DNA of 58,346 nt from Flammeovirgaceae bacterium UBA976 (GCA_002292365.1 DBBU01000027.1:14380-72725), one strand, 5' to 3'. Counted from the stretch's first letter, positions 18,214 through 27,592 are shown. Numbers and translations are program-made. Notes: generated by a model from the sequence alone, not told the origin.

Positions 18214-18846
18214 GTGAAAAAATGGTTTAAGCGGATGTTTATTTTTTTGGGATTTGGATTTTTTTCCATATTATCTCTCAATATTTGGATACTAGTTAGT
18301 ACCTCAAAACAAATATTCAAAGAAGAGGTCTGGCCCCCTGCTCAAAGGGTGGGCTTAGTACTTGGTACTTCTCGATTTTCGGCCAAGGGGATCAAAAATG
18401 AATTCTTTGAAGAACGGATGAATGCTGCGGCCAAGCTTTTTGAGCTCGGAATTATAGGTCATATCTTGGTCAGTGGTGATAATAGGAGTGTATACTACAA
18501 CGAGCCTATTGACATGCTTAACGCATTGAAGGAAAGAGGTATTCCTGAATCAGCAGTTACTTTAGATTATGCTGGATTGCGAACTTTAGATTCGGTAGTG
18601 CGTTGCGCACAGATATTTGGCCAATCAAATTTCATTATCATTACCCAAGAATTTCATTTGTATCGGGCGCTGTTTATAGCTAATTATTATGGATTAAAGG
18701 TTTATGGATTTTCACCAAAATCGGCTAGGGTATCGGTACCTACAAAAGTGAGGATGCGAGAAATGATCGCACGTGTTTTGGCAGTTTTAGATCTTTATAT
18801 ATGGAACAAAAAACCTGAAATTATGGGTAAATTAAGTCCCATCTGA
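18214..18846 (+). CDS. SanA/YdcF (DUF218) membrane-anchored protein
   Basis: A 210-aa protein with one N-terminal membrane segment (about residues 9-29) and a periplasmic DUF218 domain. Family blocks: GLVLGTSRFSAKG (about 46-58), the substrate-loop LVSGDNRSVYYNEP, and LRTLDSVVRCAQIF followed by FIIITQEFHLYRALFIA. SanA proteins act in envelope barrier function (vancomycin exclusion in enterobacteria); the reaction is unknown. The start is a GTG with MKKWFK; the nearest ATG downstream would remove part of the anchor. Transcribed from its own -7 element. Confidence 0.85.
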   Translation: MKKWFKRMFIFLGFGFFSILSLNIWILVSTSKQIFKEEVWPPAQRVGLVLGTSRFSAKGIKNEFFEERMNAAAKLFELGIIGHILVSGDNRSVYYNEPIDMLNALKERGIPESAVTLDYAGLRTLDSVVRCAQIFGQSNFIIITQEFHLYRALFIANYYGLKVYGFSPKSARVSVPTKVRMREMIARVLAVLDLYIWNKKPEIMGKLSPI

Positions 18847-18941
18847 AAAATGAAGTAAGAAAAAATAATTTTTTATTTAAAATTATTGATGGGTTATTTT
18901 TTGATGTATTTTCGTGTTGATAAAAAAGGAAAAACAATAAC

Positions 18942-19403
18942 ATGTTAAAGGAATTTGAAGAATTACGTGAGGATGAAATTGATTTGATGTTGAGTGTTCC
19001 TATTCTCGTCTCTGTTTTGATTGCCGGTGCAGATGGCAACATTGATCAGAAAGAGAAAAAAGAGGCTATTTTGTTGGCGTATACTAAACAGCAAAATGTG
19101 ACCAAACAGTTAGCTGGCTATTATCAACTAGTCGGACAAAATTTCGAAGAAAAATTACTTACTTGTATTGCAAAAACATCAGATGATTTAGAAATAAGGA
19201 ACGGTGATATTATCCAAGAGTTGAGAAAATTAAATTTGATTTTACCCAAACTGGATAAGCATTTTGCGATGAAATTTTATGATAGTATCGAAGATTGGGC
19301 CAAGCGAATCGCAGAGGCTTCTGGAGGTATTTTGGGTTATATGTCAGTGACGTATGAGGAAGCTAAATTATTAACCCTGAAAATGATTCGTTCTCCTCAA
19401 TAA
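18942..19403 (+). CDS. TerB-like helical protein
   Basis: A 153-aa soluble, all-helical protein. VLIAGADGNIDQKEKKEAIL (about residues 23-42) is the acidic ADGxIDxxE signature of the TerB/TerB-like fold, and a second acidic motif sits in the middle (ISDDLEIRN region). The C-terminal MSVTYEEAKLLTLKM is helical. TerB domains bind divalent metal and occur in tellurite/stress and membrane-linked systems, but there is no TerC/TerD neighbour here, so I would not infer tellurite resistance. Fold assignment by motif only. Confidence 0.6.
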   Translation: MLKEFEELREDEIDLMLSVPILVSVLIAGADGNIDQKEKKEAILLAYTKQQNVTKQLAGYYQLVGQNFEEKLLTCIAKTSDDLEIRNGDIIQELRKLNLILPKLDKHFAMKFYDSIEDWAKRIAEASGGILGYMSVTYEEAKLLTLKMIRSPQ

Positions 19404-19464
19404 AATAGAAATTATTTTTTTCATATCAAACTTAGAAGGTTTATGCTTAACGTGATTAAACTAT

Positions 19465-20022
19465 ATGCATCCTGCAGCTAGATCTTCCGTTCTTAGGCCC
19501 TTCAGATTTCTCCTGCTAATGTGGCTTTTTTTTTCGGTAAGTTTCTTTTTTAATATTGACCTCGGCTTTTTGGGTATTTTACCCAGGAGTTATTTTGGTA
19601 CTATTGGAATATTTACGAGTCCATTGGTTCATGGAAATTTGAATCATATATCCTCCAACTCAGTACCCGTCTTATTTTTGGGGACGATTCTTTACTTTTT
19701 TTATCCGAATATTGCTAATAGGATATTTCTCCAATGCTATTTCTTTACCAATATCTTAGTTTGGTTTTTTGGAAGAACCTTTCTTCATATTGGCGCAAGT
19801 GGTTTGATTTATGGATTAGCTTTTTTTTTAATTTCCATTGGTTTTTTTGATGGTAAATTTAGAGCACTGATTGTTTCTATCACGGTTCTGGCTGTTTATG
19901 GTAGTTTGGTTTATACTGTTTTTGATTTGAATCAAGCGGTTAGTTGGGAATCTCATTTATTTGGGGCTTTGGTTGGGGTAATATCTGCTTACAGCATTAA
20001 GAAGTACGGACATTTAGCCTAG
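19465..20022 (+). CDS. Rhomboid family intramembrane serine protease
   Basis: A 185-aa membrane protein with about six hydrophobic helices. The rhomboid hallmarks are present: HGNLNHISSN (His56, His61, Asn65) in helix 2, the catalytic serine S112 in HIGASGLIYG (the GxSG motif), and the catalytic histidine H164 in SWESHLFGALVG. The complete Ser-His dyad implies activity. It cleaves membrane-embedded substrates; the target is unknown. Compact form without an N-terminal soluble domain. The ATG at 19465 is 61 nt after the TerB-like gene, so both may be co-transcribed. Confidence 0.9.
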   Translation: MHPAARSSVLRPFRFLLLMWLFFSVSFFFNIDLGFLGILPRSYFGTIGIFTSPLVHGNLNHISSNSVPVLFLGTILYFFYPNIANRIFLQCYFFTNILVWFFGRTFLHIGASGLIYGLAFFLISIGFFDGKFRALIVSITVLAVYGSLVYTVFDLNQAVSWESHLFGALVGVISAYSIKKYGHLA

Positions 20023-20210
20023 CGGTAGATATAGTTTTTTAGTCAAGAATAAAAGATCGTTGGATAGATCAATGATCCATTTCCATCCATACCCCATTTA
20101 GTCCGTCAGGATTACGATTTACGAGTGGTTTAATACTATTATTGTATTTTCCATTTCAACTTGTTCGATATTGATTTCTAGACGATAGATTCATTAACTG
20201 GATGTAGTGG

Positions 20211-20664
20211 CTAACGTCTTTTTTCATGGTATTCTATGGCGGTCATATCATATTGTACGCGAAAACATCGGATAAATGTGTGATGAGAATTGAATCCGGA
20301 TTTTTCGTAAATCAATTACATGGTATTTTTATTTAGATCACCCCGGTCTAATCGTCTTTCAGCATCTAGTAATTGATAATGATTACAAAAATCTTTAAAA
20401 TTGTCGAATCTATTTTCATTCAAAACAATTCCAATCTCAGCTGGAATGTGGTTACCTTTTAAGCTTAACTCTGAAATTTTCAGATCTTTTTTTCGATAGA
20501 GATGACCATTTTCAATAGCTTTTTTTCAGTTTTTGATACAATTCTTCTATTTCTTGATTGATTTCAATAGCGAGCTTTTGAGAGCGTTGATTAAACCTTG
20601 GAGGTACGGGTACTAAAGTAATTGGATACCGGTATAAGTAAAAAAAGGATCTTTCAAAGAGAGA
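20211..20664 (-). pseudogene. Broken AraC-family regulator, C-terminal part
   Basis: Reading the minus strand, an AraC/XylS DNA-binding domain can be followed across one frameshift and one stop. It starts with QKLAIEINQEIEELYQKLKK, then a frame change at a T7 run (plus strand 20520-20526; removing one base restores ENGHLYRKKDLKISELSLKG), then IGIVLNENRFDNFKDF and YQLLDAERRLDRGD, an in-frame TAA at 20316-20318, and finally EKSGFNSHHTFIRCFRV and a stop at 20211-20213. The two helix-turn-helix blocks, SGFNS..TF and DLK(I)SELS, are what I recognise. The N-terminal sensor is missing. It lies just downstream of menE's stop on the same strand. Confidence 0.6.
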
Positions 20665-20684
20665 ACTTATCGTTAGTTAAAAAC

Positions 20685-21743
20685 TTAAAATGGTCTTAAT
20701 TTTCCAATGAGTTTCTGCGTAGCTTTTCTATCTATTTTTCCGTTTTTGGTATATATGAATTTTTTTATATTCAATGTTTTTTTTGGCTTCTCGTAAGGGT
20801 GCAGTGAGGAATAATCGAAGGTAGGAATCAGTGCCCCCTCTAATAGAAGTACCACCTTTTGTCCCAATACTTCATCGGGTAGGAAGGTAATCATCAAGGA
20901 TTGATTGGTTTGTTTGTTGAGGTGATGTTCTATGTTCTCAGGATGAACCTTTAATCCACCCGAATTGATGACATAATCTTGACGACCCAACCATTTAAAT
21001 GTATTTTCATCAATCAATTCGACGATATCTTGAGTTTGTAGCCATTGATTTTTGGTGATTAAACCTTTAATTTTAAGACAAGAGGAATTATTTTTTGAAA
21101 TCTTTAAATGTCCTATTCTTTTAAAAATAGGGGAGCCCAAGCGTTTCACTGCGATGTGCGAAGCCGTCTCGGTCATGCCGTAGGTGGTGTATATGTTAGC
21201 AATTATTAAGGGGTCTGCTGCAATTTTTTCCTCTAGTTGGGGATCCAGCATTGCGCCACCGATTAAGAGGTGATTAAAATTATTTAGATGACTTTTTAAA
21301 TCCTTGTAGAGTTTATTTAGCTGTAAAGGCACCATAGACACAAGATCATACTTTGTATGATCTAAATCTAATATCCTTTGAGGAGTTAAGACATCGAGCT
21401 GACCTTGGTTGACAAAAGCTCTTACGATCTGCATGGCCCCACCTATGAATTGTGGATGAATACACAGCAAGAAGCGAGCATCAGGTTTTATGGAAAAATA
21501 GGACAAGGTCGTTTTGGCACTCTGTATCAATTGATCTTTGCTCAAGGTTATTTTCTTGGGTGTCCCAGTTGATCCTGAAGATTGAAATGAAAAATCAGTT
21601 AGACCTTCTTGTAAATCATCGGCCATTTTTAGGATCCACAGCTCTTCTGAGGTCAAGGAGGTATGGAAATTACTGTTAGTCAAAAATGGTTTAAAATCAT
21701 TTTTATGTAGTATTAAAGAAAGGCGTTTAAAGTGAATGCGCAA
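20685..21743 (-). CDS. menE: o-Succinylbenzoate-CoA ligase (MenE)
   Basis: Adenylate-forming enzyme that activates o-succinylbenzoate with CoA in menaquinone synthesis; 352 aa. Motifs: SSGSTGTPKKI (P-loop, about residues 54-64), TTYGMTETASH (A5), WLGRQDYVINSGG (A7/A8) and the terminal catalytic lysine in KNGKIDRKA (A10). It is short, as MenE proteins of Bacteroidota are. The longest frame begins at a TTG (21743); no ATG lies upstream of the conserved core, so TTG is the likely start. It belongs with menB/menD/menF at 22.7-26.8 kb but is separated by an oppositely oriented FecR-like gene. Confidence 0.88.
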   Translation of the reverse strand: MRIHFKRLSLILHKNDFKPFLTNSNFHTSLTSEELWILKMADDLQEGLTDFSFQSSGSTGTPKKITLSKDQLIQSAKTTLSYFSIKPDARFLLCIHPQFIGGAMQIVRAFVNQGQLDVLTPQRILDLDHTKYDLVSMVPLQLNKLYKDLKSHLNNFNHLLIGGAMLDPQLEEKIAADPLIIANIYTTYGMTETASHIAVKRLGSPIFKRIGHLKISKNNSSCLKIKGLITKNQWLQTQDIVELIDENTFKWLGRQDYVINSGGLKVHPENIEHHLNKQTNQSLMITFLPDEVLGQKVVLLLEGALIPTFDYSSLHPYEKPKKTLNIKKFIYTKNGKIDRKATQKLIGKLRPF

Positions 21744-21848
21744 TTTTTTTGATTGTATCTGATAAGTATTATGCCATAAATTTAGCTAATTATCATTTCT
21801 TGTTAGTGATTTGCCAACTTATGATTTATCAGCTTCTCTGATATAGAA

Positions 21849-21880
21849 TTGGGTTTTAAAAAAAAGTATTCACATCTTTG
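21849..21880 (+). promoter_or_regulatory. Putative promoter of the FecR-like gene
   Basis: TTGG at 21849-21852, a 20-nt spacer, then CATCTTTG at 21873-21880, one base off TAnnTTTG. The ATG at 21907 follows 26 nt later. Confidence 0.4.
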
Positions 21881-21906
21881 CAATCCCATTGAATGGGACG
21901 GAAAAT

Positions 21907-22692
21907 ATGAGATTTGGAAGCCATCTGACCTTAGATATTACAAGAAAAAAAATGTTGACGCATTTAAAAAAAATAACCAAAACAACTTATGTATTAATGG
22001 CACTTTTTTTGGTCATGATACTTATCTTAGTTTATCGGAATGGATTATCAGGAACCGAAACCGGCCTAACTACACCCGTCACTTTAACGCCCAAGACAAC
22101 GACGAAATTATATAAGTCATCACAATTGACTCCTCAACAAGTTGCACCGAATCAGCAAAAGTATATGATGGAGGGATTGGTTTATTTTGAAGCCCAAGAA
22201 ACAGAAAATAGGCCACTGGTTGTGGTGACTGATTTGGCCGAGATAACCGCTATAAATGCTATTTTTACCCTTGAAAGTAATGCCAAGGAGACAAATCTAA
22301 CGGTAGCTGAAGGCTTGGTGAAAATCACACAAAATAGAGATAATTACAAAGGAAATCGCACCTCTTTGAACATCAAACCGGGCCAAATTGGTCGCATCAA
22401 AGCCAATACGCGTGGGGTCATTAAAACGGTCAATAAGGATCCTAACTTTCTAGCATGGGCTAATCAAACCTTATTCTTTCAAAATACTCCACTGAGTGAA
22501 GTGGCTTCAGTGATGGAGCGGGTCTATGGTTATCAAGTCAAATTTATAGACAAAACAGCTTCCCAATGTCGCCTAAGTCGCAGTTATGAAGAGCAGACTC
22601 CCAAAGAAATTGCTGCAGCCATTGCCGAGGTATTTGGTTTTGATTATCAAATAGAGGATCAAACCATTACGTTTGCCGGATCTTGTTTATAA
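21907..22692 (+). CDS. FecR-like membrane protein, orphan
   Basis: A single-pass protein, about 261 aa from this start, with the architecture of Bacteroidota FecR proteins. One membrane segment (YVLMALFLVMILILVY) is followed by a FecR-like beta domain (LVVVTDLAEITAINAIFTL, LNIKPGQIGRI) and a C-terminal secretin/TonB short-N-terminal-like DUF4974 region (LFFQNTPLSEVASVMERVYG, IAEVFGFDYQIED). FecR normally pairs with an ECF sigma factor and a SusC/TonB receptor; none is adjacent. The long frame opens at a TTG at 21889; ATG 21907 or 21952 are more likely. It is plus-strand, wedged between menE and menB. Cell-surface signalling role inferred, not shown. Confidence 0.7.
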   Translation: MRFGSHLTLDITRKKMLTHLKKITKTTYVLMALFLVMILILVYRNGLSGTETGLTTPVTLTPKTTTKLYKSSQLTPQQVAPNQQKYMMEGLVYFEAQETENRPLVVVTDLAEITAINAIFTLESNAKETNLTVAEGLVKITQNRDNYKGNRTSLNIKPGQIGRIKANTRGVIKTVNKDPNFLAWANQTLFFQNTPLSEVASVMERVYGYQVKFIDKTASQCRLSRSYEEQTPKEIAAAIAEVFGFDYQIEDQTITFAGSCL

Positions 22693-22695
22693 AGA

Positions 22696-23523
22696 TCAGG
22701 GAAACTTCGGAAATTTCTTGAAATCAGGAGCCCGTTTTTCTAAAAAAGCATTCTTGCCTTCTTGCGCCTCTTCCATCATATAATACATGAGAGTCGCATC
22801 TCCTGCAAATTCCATCAAACCTCTTTGACCATCCAGCTCAGCATTAAGTCCGCGTTTGATCATCCGTATGGCCATGGGGCTTCGTTGCATAATGGTCTGG
22901 CACCACTGCACGGTGATGGCCTCTAACTCTTCCAATGGCACTACTTTATTGACCATGCCCATAGTCTCAGCTTCCGCTGCTGTGTATTGTTCACAGAGAA
23001 ACCAGATTTCACGGGCCTTTTTTTGACCTACATGTCGCGCTAGGTAAGAGGATCCAAATCCACCGTCAAAGCTCCCGACCTTGGGGCCCGTCTGTCCAAA
23101 TTTAGCATGGTCAGCTGCAATGGTTAAATCGCAGACTACATGCAAGACATGTCCACCACCAATGGCGTAGCCATTGACCATGGCGATCACCGGTTTGGGT
23201 ATTTCACGAATTTTTTTGTGTAAATCCAGCACATTTAATCGTGGGACACCATTTTCACTGATGTAACCCCCCACACCTTTGACATTTTGGTCCCCACCCG
23301 AACAAAAGGCCTTATCTCCAATGCCCGTAAAGACCACCACGCCCACATCTTGTCGTTCTCGAGCGATGTCCATAGCGTCCATCATCTCTATATTGGTTTC
23401 GGGTCTAAAGGCATTGTATACCTCGGGTCGATTGATGGTAATTTTAGCAATGCCATCAAAGAAATCAAACTTGATGTCTTCGTAGGACTTGATGGAGGTC
23501 CACTTAAATGAATGGGTAGTCAT
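22696..23523 (-). CDS. menB: 1,4-Dihydroxy-2-naphthoyl-CoA synthase (MenB)
   Basis: Crotonase-fold enzyme that closes the second ring in menaquinone synthesis; 275 aa. Diagnostic stretches: [34 protein letters not shown] (oxyanion loop), [20 protein letters not shown] and the MenB-specific [18 protein letters not shown], then [10 protein letters not shown]. These separate it from ordinary enoyl-CoA hydratases. Its start overlaps the end of menD by 20 nt, so it is the last gene of the men operon. Confidence 0.95.
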   Translation of the reverse strand: MTTHSFKWTSIKSYEDIKFDFFDGIAKITINRPEVYNAFRPETNIEMMDAMDIARERQDVGVVVFTGIGDKAFCSGGDQNVKGVGGYISENGVPRLNVLDLHKKIREIPKPVIAMVNGYAIGGGHVLHVVCDLTIAADHAKFGQTGPKVGSFDGGFGSSYLARHVGQKKAREIWFLCEQYTAAEAETMGMVNKVVPLEELEAITVQWCQTIMQRSPMAIRMIKRGLNAELDGQRGLMEFAGDATLMYYMMEEAQEGKNAFLEKRAPDFKKFPKFP

Positions 23524-25177
23524 AAATGATTTTTTTTAATGCTTGAAAAACTTGTTTATTTATGGGGTGTTGAGTCTGAATCTCCAACAATTTTCCTTTG
23601 TTAGAAGGTTCAAAAAAACGGATCAATATTGCATTTAATTCTGATGAATTTATACATTTTTCGTAGTCAAAACCTAAGTCCAAGGCGCTATGGCTTAGGT
23701 CTTTTTGATGTGGGGTCGTCAAAAATTTATCTTTTTCTGCTGGATCCAAGGCTTCGGGACCTGGGATCAAGTCAAAGATGCCACCACCAAAATTATTAAA
23801 TACGACGATTCTCATATGGGATAAATCCTCATTATGAAAAAAAGCATTGCGGTCATAGAGGAAACTTAAATCGCCCGTTAGTAGCAGGGACAATTGATCT
23901 GAAGAGAGGGCATGACCTACTGCAGTGCCATTGCTACCATCAATACCACTGGTGCCGCGGTTCGCCCAAACCCTAGTTTTGGATGGTGCGATGCCCAGGA
24001 AATTGGCATATCTCACAGGCATACTATTGCTCAGGTGTATTTGGATATCTCGAGGTACTTTTTTTAAGACCACTTGCATGGCTGAAAATTCGCTAAACGG
24101 GGCTTGATATTGGTTGAGGAGTTTTGCCGTTTGGCGTTGGGCCATTTGCCAGTGATTGGCAAATACTTTGGACGGCTGGCCCGGGTCTATGAGTTTATTC
24201 AACACCTGTTCTGGGTTACCTTCTATCACACCCAAAAGACGCTGGTAGGGGTCTTGTAGCTCAGGTTGGGGGTCGATATGCCATTGAATGGCTGCACTTT
24301 TTCTTAAAAAAAGTTTGAGATTTTTTGAAATGATAGATCTTCCAAAAGTCAGCACCAGATCAGGCGTTAAGGGTTCTTGAAGGGAACTATTAATGAGGAA
24401 AAGGTCTTGGTGTTGGATCACATCTGTCAAAGTGTGTCCGTTTGAAATGATGTCTCCTATGATCGGAATGCCTTGACTAGCCAAACGGCGCAGTTGATTT
24501 TTACAATCTTCAGATAAAGTACCTTGTCCAATGACAATGATTTTTTTGGTAGCCTTCGCCCAGTCATGTATCAACCCCTCACAGTTGGCTTGCTTTTTAG
24601 CAGGATAGCTTTTGATGATTTTGAGGTCTTGACTGAACGCAAGTTTTTGATTTTTATCTGGATAAAAGGGCTCTCTGAAAGGAAAATTTAAGTGTACGGG
24701 ACGCCTTGAATGGGTAGCTAAATGACAACCCTGCGCTATTTTGGTTTGATAGGCCCAACGAGCATCTTCAAAATCAAGGGAAGTGGGCATCTGAATAAAT
24801 GCTTTGACAAATGCTTGAAAAACATTTTGCTGTTGGATGGTCTGCCCATCCCATTGATCAATCCACTCTGAAGGTCGATCACCACTCATAATGATCAATG
24901 GAGTCCGGCTGTAATAGGCTTCTGCAATTGCAGGACCATAATTGAGCAAGGCTGTCCCAGAAGTACAACAAAGTACGACAGGTCTTTGGGTATGCTGTGC
25001 GATGCCCAAGGCAATGAATCCAGCGGACCTTTCATCCACCACCACACGGGTGCGAAGGTGGGGATGCCTCGAAAAGCTAATACTCAAAGGAGTATTGCGT
25101 GACCCTGGAGAAAATACCGCATCTCGAATGCCTAATTGACAACAAATTTCAGAAGTATCAAAATGAATTTGATTCAT
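23504..25177 (-). CDS. menD: SEPHCHC synthase (MenD)
   Basis: Thiamine-diphosphate enzyme joining isochorismate and 2-oxoglutarate in the first committed menaquinone step; 557 aa. The N-terminal domain has [12 protein letters not shown] and [14 protein letters not shown] (the glutamate that activates the cofactor), [13 protein letters not shown], and MSGDRP. The C-terminal cofactor site reads [16 protein letters not shown] with [16 protein letters not shown]. Length fits the family. Overlaps menF by 4 nt (ATGA junction) and menB by 20 nt. Confidence 0.95.
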   Translation of the reverse strand: MNQIHFDTSEICCQLGIRDAVFSPGSRNTPLSISFSRHPHLRTRVVVDERSAGFIALGIAQHTQRPVVLCCTSGTALLNYGPAIAEAYYSRTPLIIMSGDRPSEWIDQWDGQTIQQQNVFQAFVKAFIQMPTSLDFEDARWAYQTKIAQGCHLATHSRRPVHLNFPFREPFYPDKNQKLAFSQDLKIIKSYPAKKQANCEGLIHDWAKATKKIIVIGQGTLSEDCKNQLRRLASQGIPIIGDIISNGHTLTDVIQHQDLFLINSSLQEPLTPDLVLTFGRSIISKNLKLFLRKSAAIQWHIDPQPELQDPYQRLLGVIEGNPEQVLNKLIDPGQPSKVFANHWQMAQRQTAKLLNQYQAPFSEFSAMQVVLKKVPRDIQIHLSNSMPVRYANFLGIAPSKTRVWANRGTSGIDGSNGTAVGHALSSDQLSLLLTGDLSFLYDRNAFFHNEDLSHMRIVVFNNFGGGIFDLIPGPEALDPAEKDKFLTTPHQKDLSHSALDLGFDYEKCINSSELNAILIRFFEPSNKGKLLEIQTQHPINKQVFQALKKIIYDYPFI

Positions 25178-26358
25178 GACTGAAATACAATTCTTTTCAA
25201 AGTTTGCATTTTTAACTGGGTCTCCTCAAATTCTTTTTCGGGATTAGAATCTTCTGTAATACCTGCACCGGCATAAAACCGTCCGGTATTTCCCATGATT
25301 TTCATACATCTGAGGTTGACAAACAGATGGGTATAACCCGAGATATTGATAGGCCCCAAAAATCCTGCGTACAATTCACGATCGTATTTTTCATGTTTCT
25401 TGATGAAGTCCAGTGCAGGTTGCAAGGGCATGCCACAAACCGCTGATGTAGGATTGAGAAGCTCCAGCATGGTGCTGCCGAGTTCAGGCATATTTACCGC
25501 TTCCATATCTACCTGATAAATGGTCTTTAGATGTGCCATACGACCTGCTTGAATTGTTTTAGGTCCATTTTCTAGATATTCTCTCAGTCTTATTTTTTTG
25601 AAGCAATCGATGATGTATCGACTGACCATGGCCTGCTCTTCAATTTCCTTTTGCATCCAAAGGACCTCATTCATAGTTTGATCAGCTCTCAGTTTTTGGG
25701 TGCTTGCCAAAGAAACGGTTTTGAATTGATGGTCCTTGATTTCAAGTAAGGTTTCTGGTGTAGCCCCCAACCAACAGCCAAAATTGGGGGTAGAAACTAA
25801 ATAGATAAAGGCATTTGGATAGGTATCACAAGCCATTTCAAAGGCTTTCATGAGCTCAAAATTTGCAGGCAAGGCTTGATCATCAAATCGAGATAAAACG
25901 ACTTTGTCAAAGATACCTTTCTTAATACATTGAACAGCTTCAACGACATCGCTACGAAATCCATGAGCGGAGTTTTCTATCTTTTGGTGAAGGGCTCGAT
26001 GGGTATTCCCCATGGATTTTTGAAAATCGGAAATTTCTCGATCATTCAGCAGCGGATCAAGGGAGTTTTGTACACATTTCTTTTGATGCCATTTAATAAT
26101 CAAATCACCTTTGATCAGCTGTGGCTCACTCGGATGATGCTTTAAAAAAGGATTGATATAAAAGCCCGTACCGGCATCTTCTAGCTTTTGATGTTTTTGT
26201 ATTTGAGGTCTTAAATCTGAAATTCCATGTACATAAGGGTCATTGGGAAGGCGCCAAATAGCCACTGGGTAGGCACTGTCCATCAAGGCACTCCAAAGCG
26301 CTGACGGCGTCTCAAAGGTTAGGGTATTTAAATGGGTCTTAGTGGTTTGCAGAGCCAT
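25174..26358 (-). CDS. menF: Isochorismate synthase
   Basis: Chorismate-binding enzyme converting chorismate to isochorismate, the entry to menaquinone; 394 aa. C-terminal catalytic motifs: KVVLSRFDD, LGATPETLLEI, LNPTSAVCGMP, YDRELYAGFLG, VNLRCMKI and YAGAGITEDSNPEKEFEE. These include the expected Mg- and substrate-binding glutamates. The N-terminal 130 residues are variable, as in the family. Overlaps menD by 4 nt and the thioesterase gene by 20 nt. It could instead feed a siderophore route, but the men neighbours settle it. Confidence 0.93.
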   Translation of the reverse strand: MALQTTKTHLNTLTFETPSALWSALMDSAYPVAIWRLPNDPYVHGISDLRPQIQKHQKLEDAGTGFYINPFLKHHPSEPQLIKGDLIIKWHQKKCVQNSLDPLLNDREISDFQKSMGNTHRALHQKIENSAHGFRSDVVEAVQCIKKGIFDKVVLSRFDDQALPANFELMKAFEMACDTYPNAFIYLVSTPNFGCWLGATPETLLEIKDHQFKTVSLASTQKLRADQTMNEVLWMQKEIEEQAMVSRYIIDCFKKIRLREYLENGPKTIQAGRMAHLKTIYQVDMEAVNMPELGSTMLELLNPTSAVCGMPLQPALDFIKKHEKYDRELYAGFLGPINISGYTHLFVNLRCMKIMGNTGRFYAGAGITEDSNPEKEFEETQLKMQTLKRIVFQS

Positions 26359-26776
26359 TATCCTTTTTAATTATCGCTACGGTAAGCTTACTGGTACAAA
26401 CTAATTTTCCAGCTTCATTTCTAATCTCTGTTTGCCATATCTGCGTACTTCTTCCTACGTGAATAGGGCTAGCCTTACCGTATACATAGCCTGATTTTAC
26501 CGATTTAATATGATTGGCATTGATTTCTAGGCCAACAGGAAATTCAATAGATTTATCAATTAATAAAGAAGCGGCAAGGCTTCCCAAGGTTTCAGAAAGG
26601 ACGACAGAAGCGCCGCCATGTAACAAACCCATAGGTTGTATTGTCCGATGATCGACGGGCATTTTTGCCAAAATGAAGTCAACGCCAACCTCCATGATTT
26701 CGATCCCCAAATGTGCGACCAAGGTGTCTTTACCTGCCGCATTTAACATGTCTACTGTATGGGTTGATGGAAACAT
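26339..26776 (-). CDS. PaaI-type hotdog thioesterase (probable DHNA-CoA hydrolase)
   Basis: A 145-aa hotdog protein of the PaaI family. Marks: VDHRTIQPMGLLHGGASVVLSET (the catalytic HGG and the Glu/Ser region), LEINANHIKSVKSGYVYGKA and STQIWQTEIRNEAGK. As first gene of the men operon it probably hydrolyses 1,4-dihydroxy-2-naphthoyl-CoA after MenB, the step filled by such thioesterases in other bacteria. The long frame starts at a TTG (26794) that overlaps a -7 element; I therefore use the ATG at 26774-26776, 16 nt downstream of it. Overlaps menF by 20 nt. Confidence 0.85.
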   Translation of the reverse strand: MFPSTHTVDMLNAAGKDTLVAHLGIEIMEVGVDFILAKMPVDHRTIQPMGLLHGGASVVLSETLGSLAASLLIDKSIEFPVGLEINANHIKSVKSGYVYGKASPIHVGRSTQIWQTEIRNEAGKLVCTSKLTVAIIKKDNGSANH

Positions 26777-26791
26777 AGGAGATTTTGCTCT

Positions 26792-26799
26792 CAAAGATA
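26792..26799 (-). promoter_or_regulatory. -7 element of the men operon
   Basis: On the minus strand this is TATCTTTG, a perfect -7, whose last bases overlap a TTG. It decides the thioesterase start in favour of the ATG at 26776. No good -33 at 19-21 nt. It would drive thioesterase-menF-menD-menB as one transcript. Confidence 0.55.
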
Positions 26800-26968
26800 C
26801 AACGAGACGCTTATATTGGGTTCATTCGGTCAACAATTCTCTCATTTTTTGCTTTTAGTGGTATGTGTATTAATCCTTCTTGAGACATTTTCATTAACGG
26901 ATGGATTCATCTTTTATAGAATTCGATGGAAAAATCATATTTTTGCTTTCTCAAATCGGCAGTTAATT

Positions 26969-27592
26969 TTGAATAAAAAAACCATACACATCATTCGCCA
27001 CGGCGAAACCGCTTACAATAAAACAGGACGCATCCAAGGGCAAGGCATTGATGCTTCATTAAATGATCAAGGGCGGGCACAGGGGAACGCCTTTTTTGAA
27101 ACTTACCAAACGTTGGCATTGGACAAAATTTATGTGTCGGCATTAAAACGGACCAAAGAGTCGGTGATACATTTTATAAATAAAGGGGTTCCTTATGAAT
27201 CATTAACCGGACTCAATGAAATCAGTTGGGGGGATCAAGAGGGGAAGTCATTTACCCCAGAAACTAAAAAAAAACATTTTGATGTTTTGGGTGATTGGCA
27301 AAAAGGGGATTACGATCGCGTGTTTCCAGGAGGGGAATCTCCGAATCAAGTGATGGCACGTCAGCGAGAGGCCATCGCTCATATCATGAAACAAAATCAT
27401 GAATCTGAAGTTTTGATTTGTATGCATGGACGGGCCATACGGATTTTACTTTCTTGGTTGCTGTATGATTCTTTGAGTAAAATGGAAAGTTTTGAACATA
27501 CCAACCTGTGCAGATATCAAGTCAATTATGATGGAAATCATTTTTCATTAGTAGCCTCTAATGACACCCGTCATTTAGAAAATATTTCATAG
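26969..27592 (+). CDS. Histidine phosphatase family protein, TTG start
   Basis: Phosphoglycerate-mutase-like phosphatase, 207 aa from this start. The phosphate pocket is HIIRHGETAYNKTGRIQGQG (His of RHGE is the nucleophile), the second conserved block is SALKRTKESV, the acid is ISWGDQEGKSF, and the second histidine is MHGRAIRI. Such proteins include cobalamin and GpmB-type phosphatases; the substrate is unknown. No ATG lies before RHGE: the frame stays open upstream to 26816 with a hydrophobic N-terminal stretch. I placed the start at TTG 26969-26971, giving MNKKTIHIIRHG. A longer start would add a membrane segment, less likely. Confidence 0.8.
   Translation: MNKKTIHIIRHGETAYNKTGRIQGQGIDASLNDQGRAQGNAFFETYQTLALDKIYVSALKRTKESVIHFINKGVPYESLTGLNEISWGDQEGKSFTPETKKKHFDVLGDWQKGDYDRVFPGGESPNQVMARQREAIAHIMKQNHESEVLICMHGRAIRILLSWLLYDSLSKMESFEHTNLCRYQVNYDGNHFSLVASNDTRHLENIS

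Noticed and set aside
18942..19403. Tellurite resistance gene
   Set aside because: Only a TerB-like fold signature; no TerC, TerD or TerZ neighbours.
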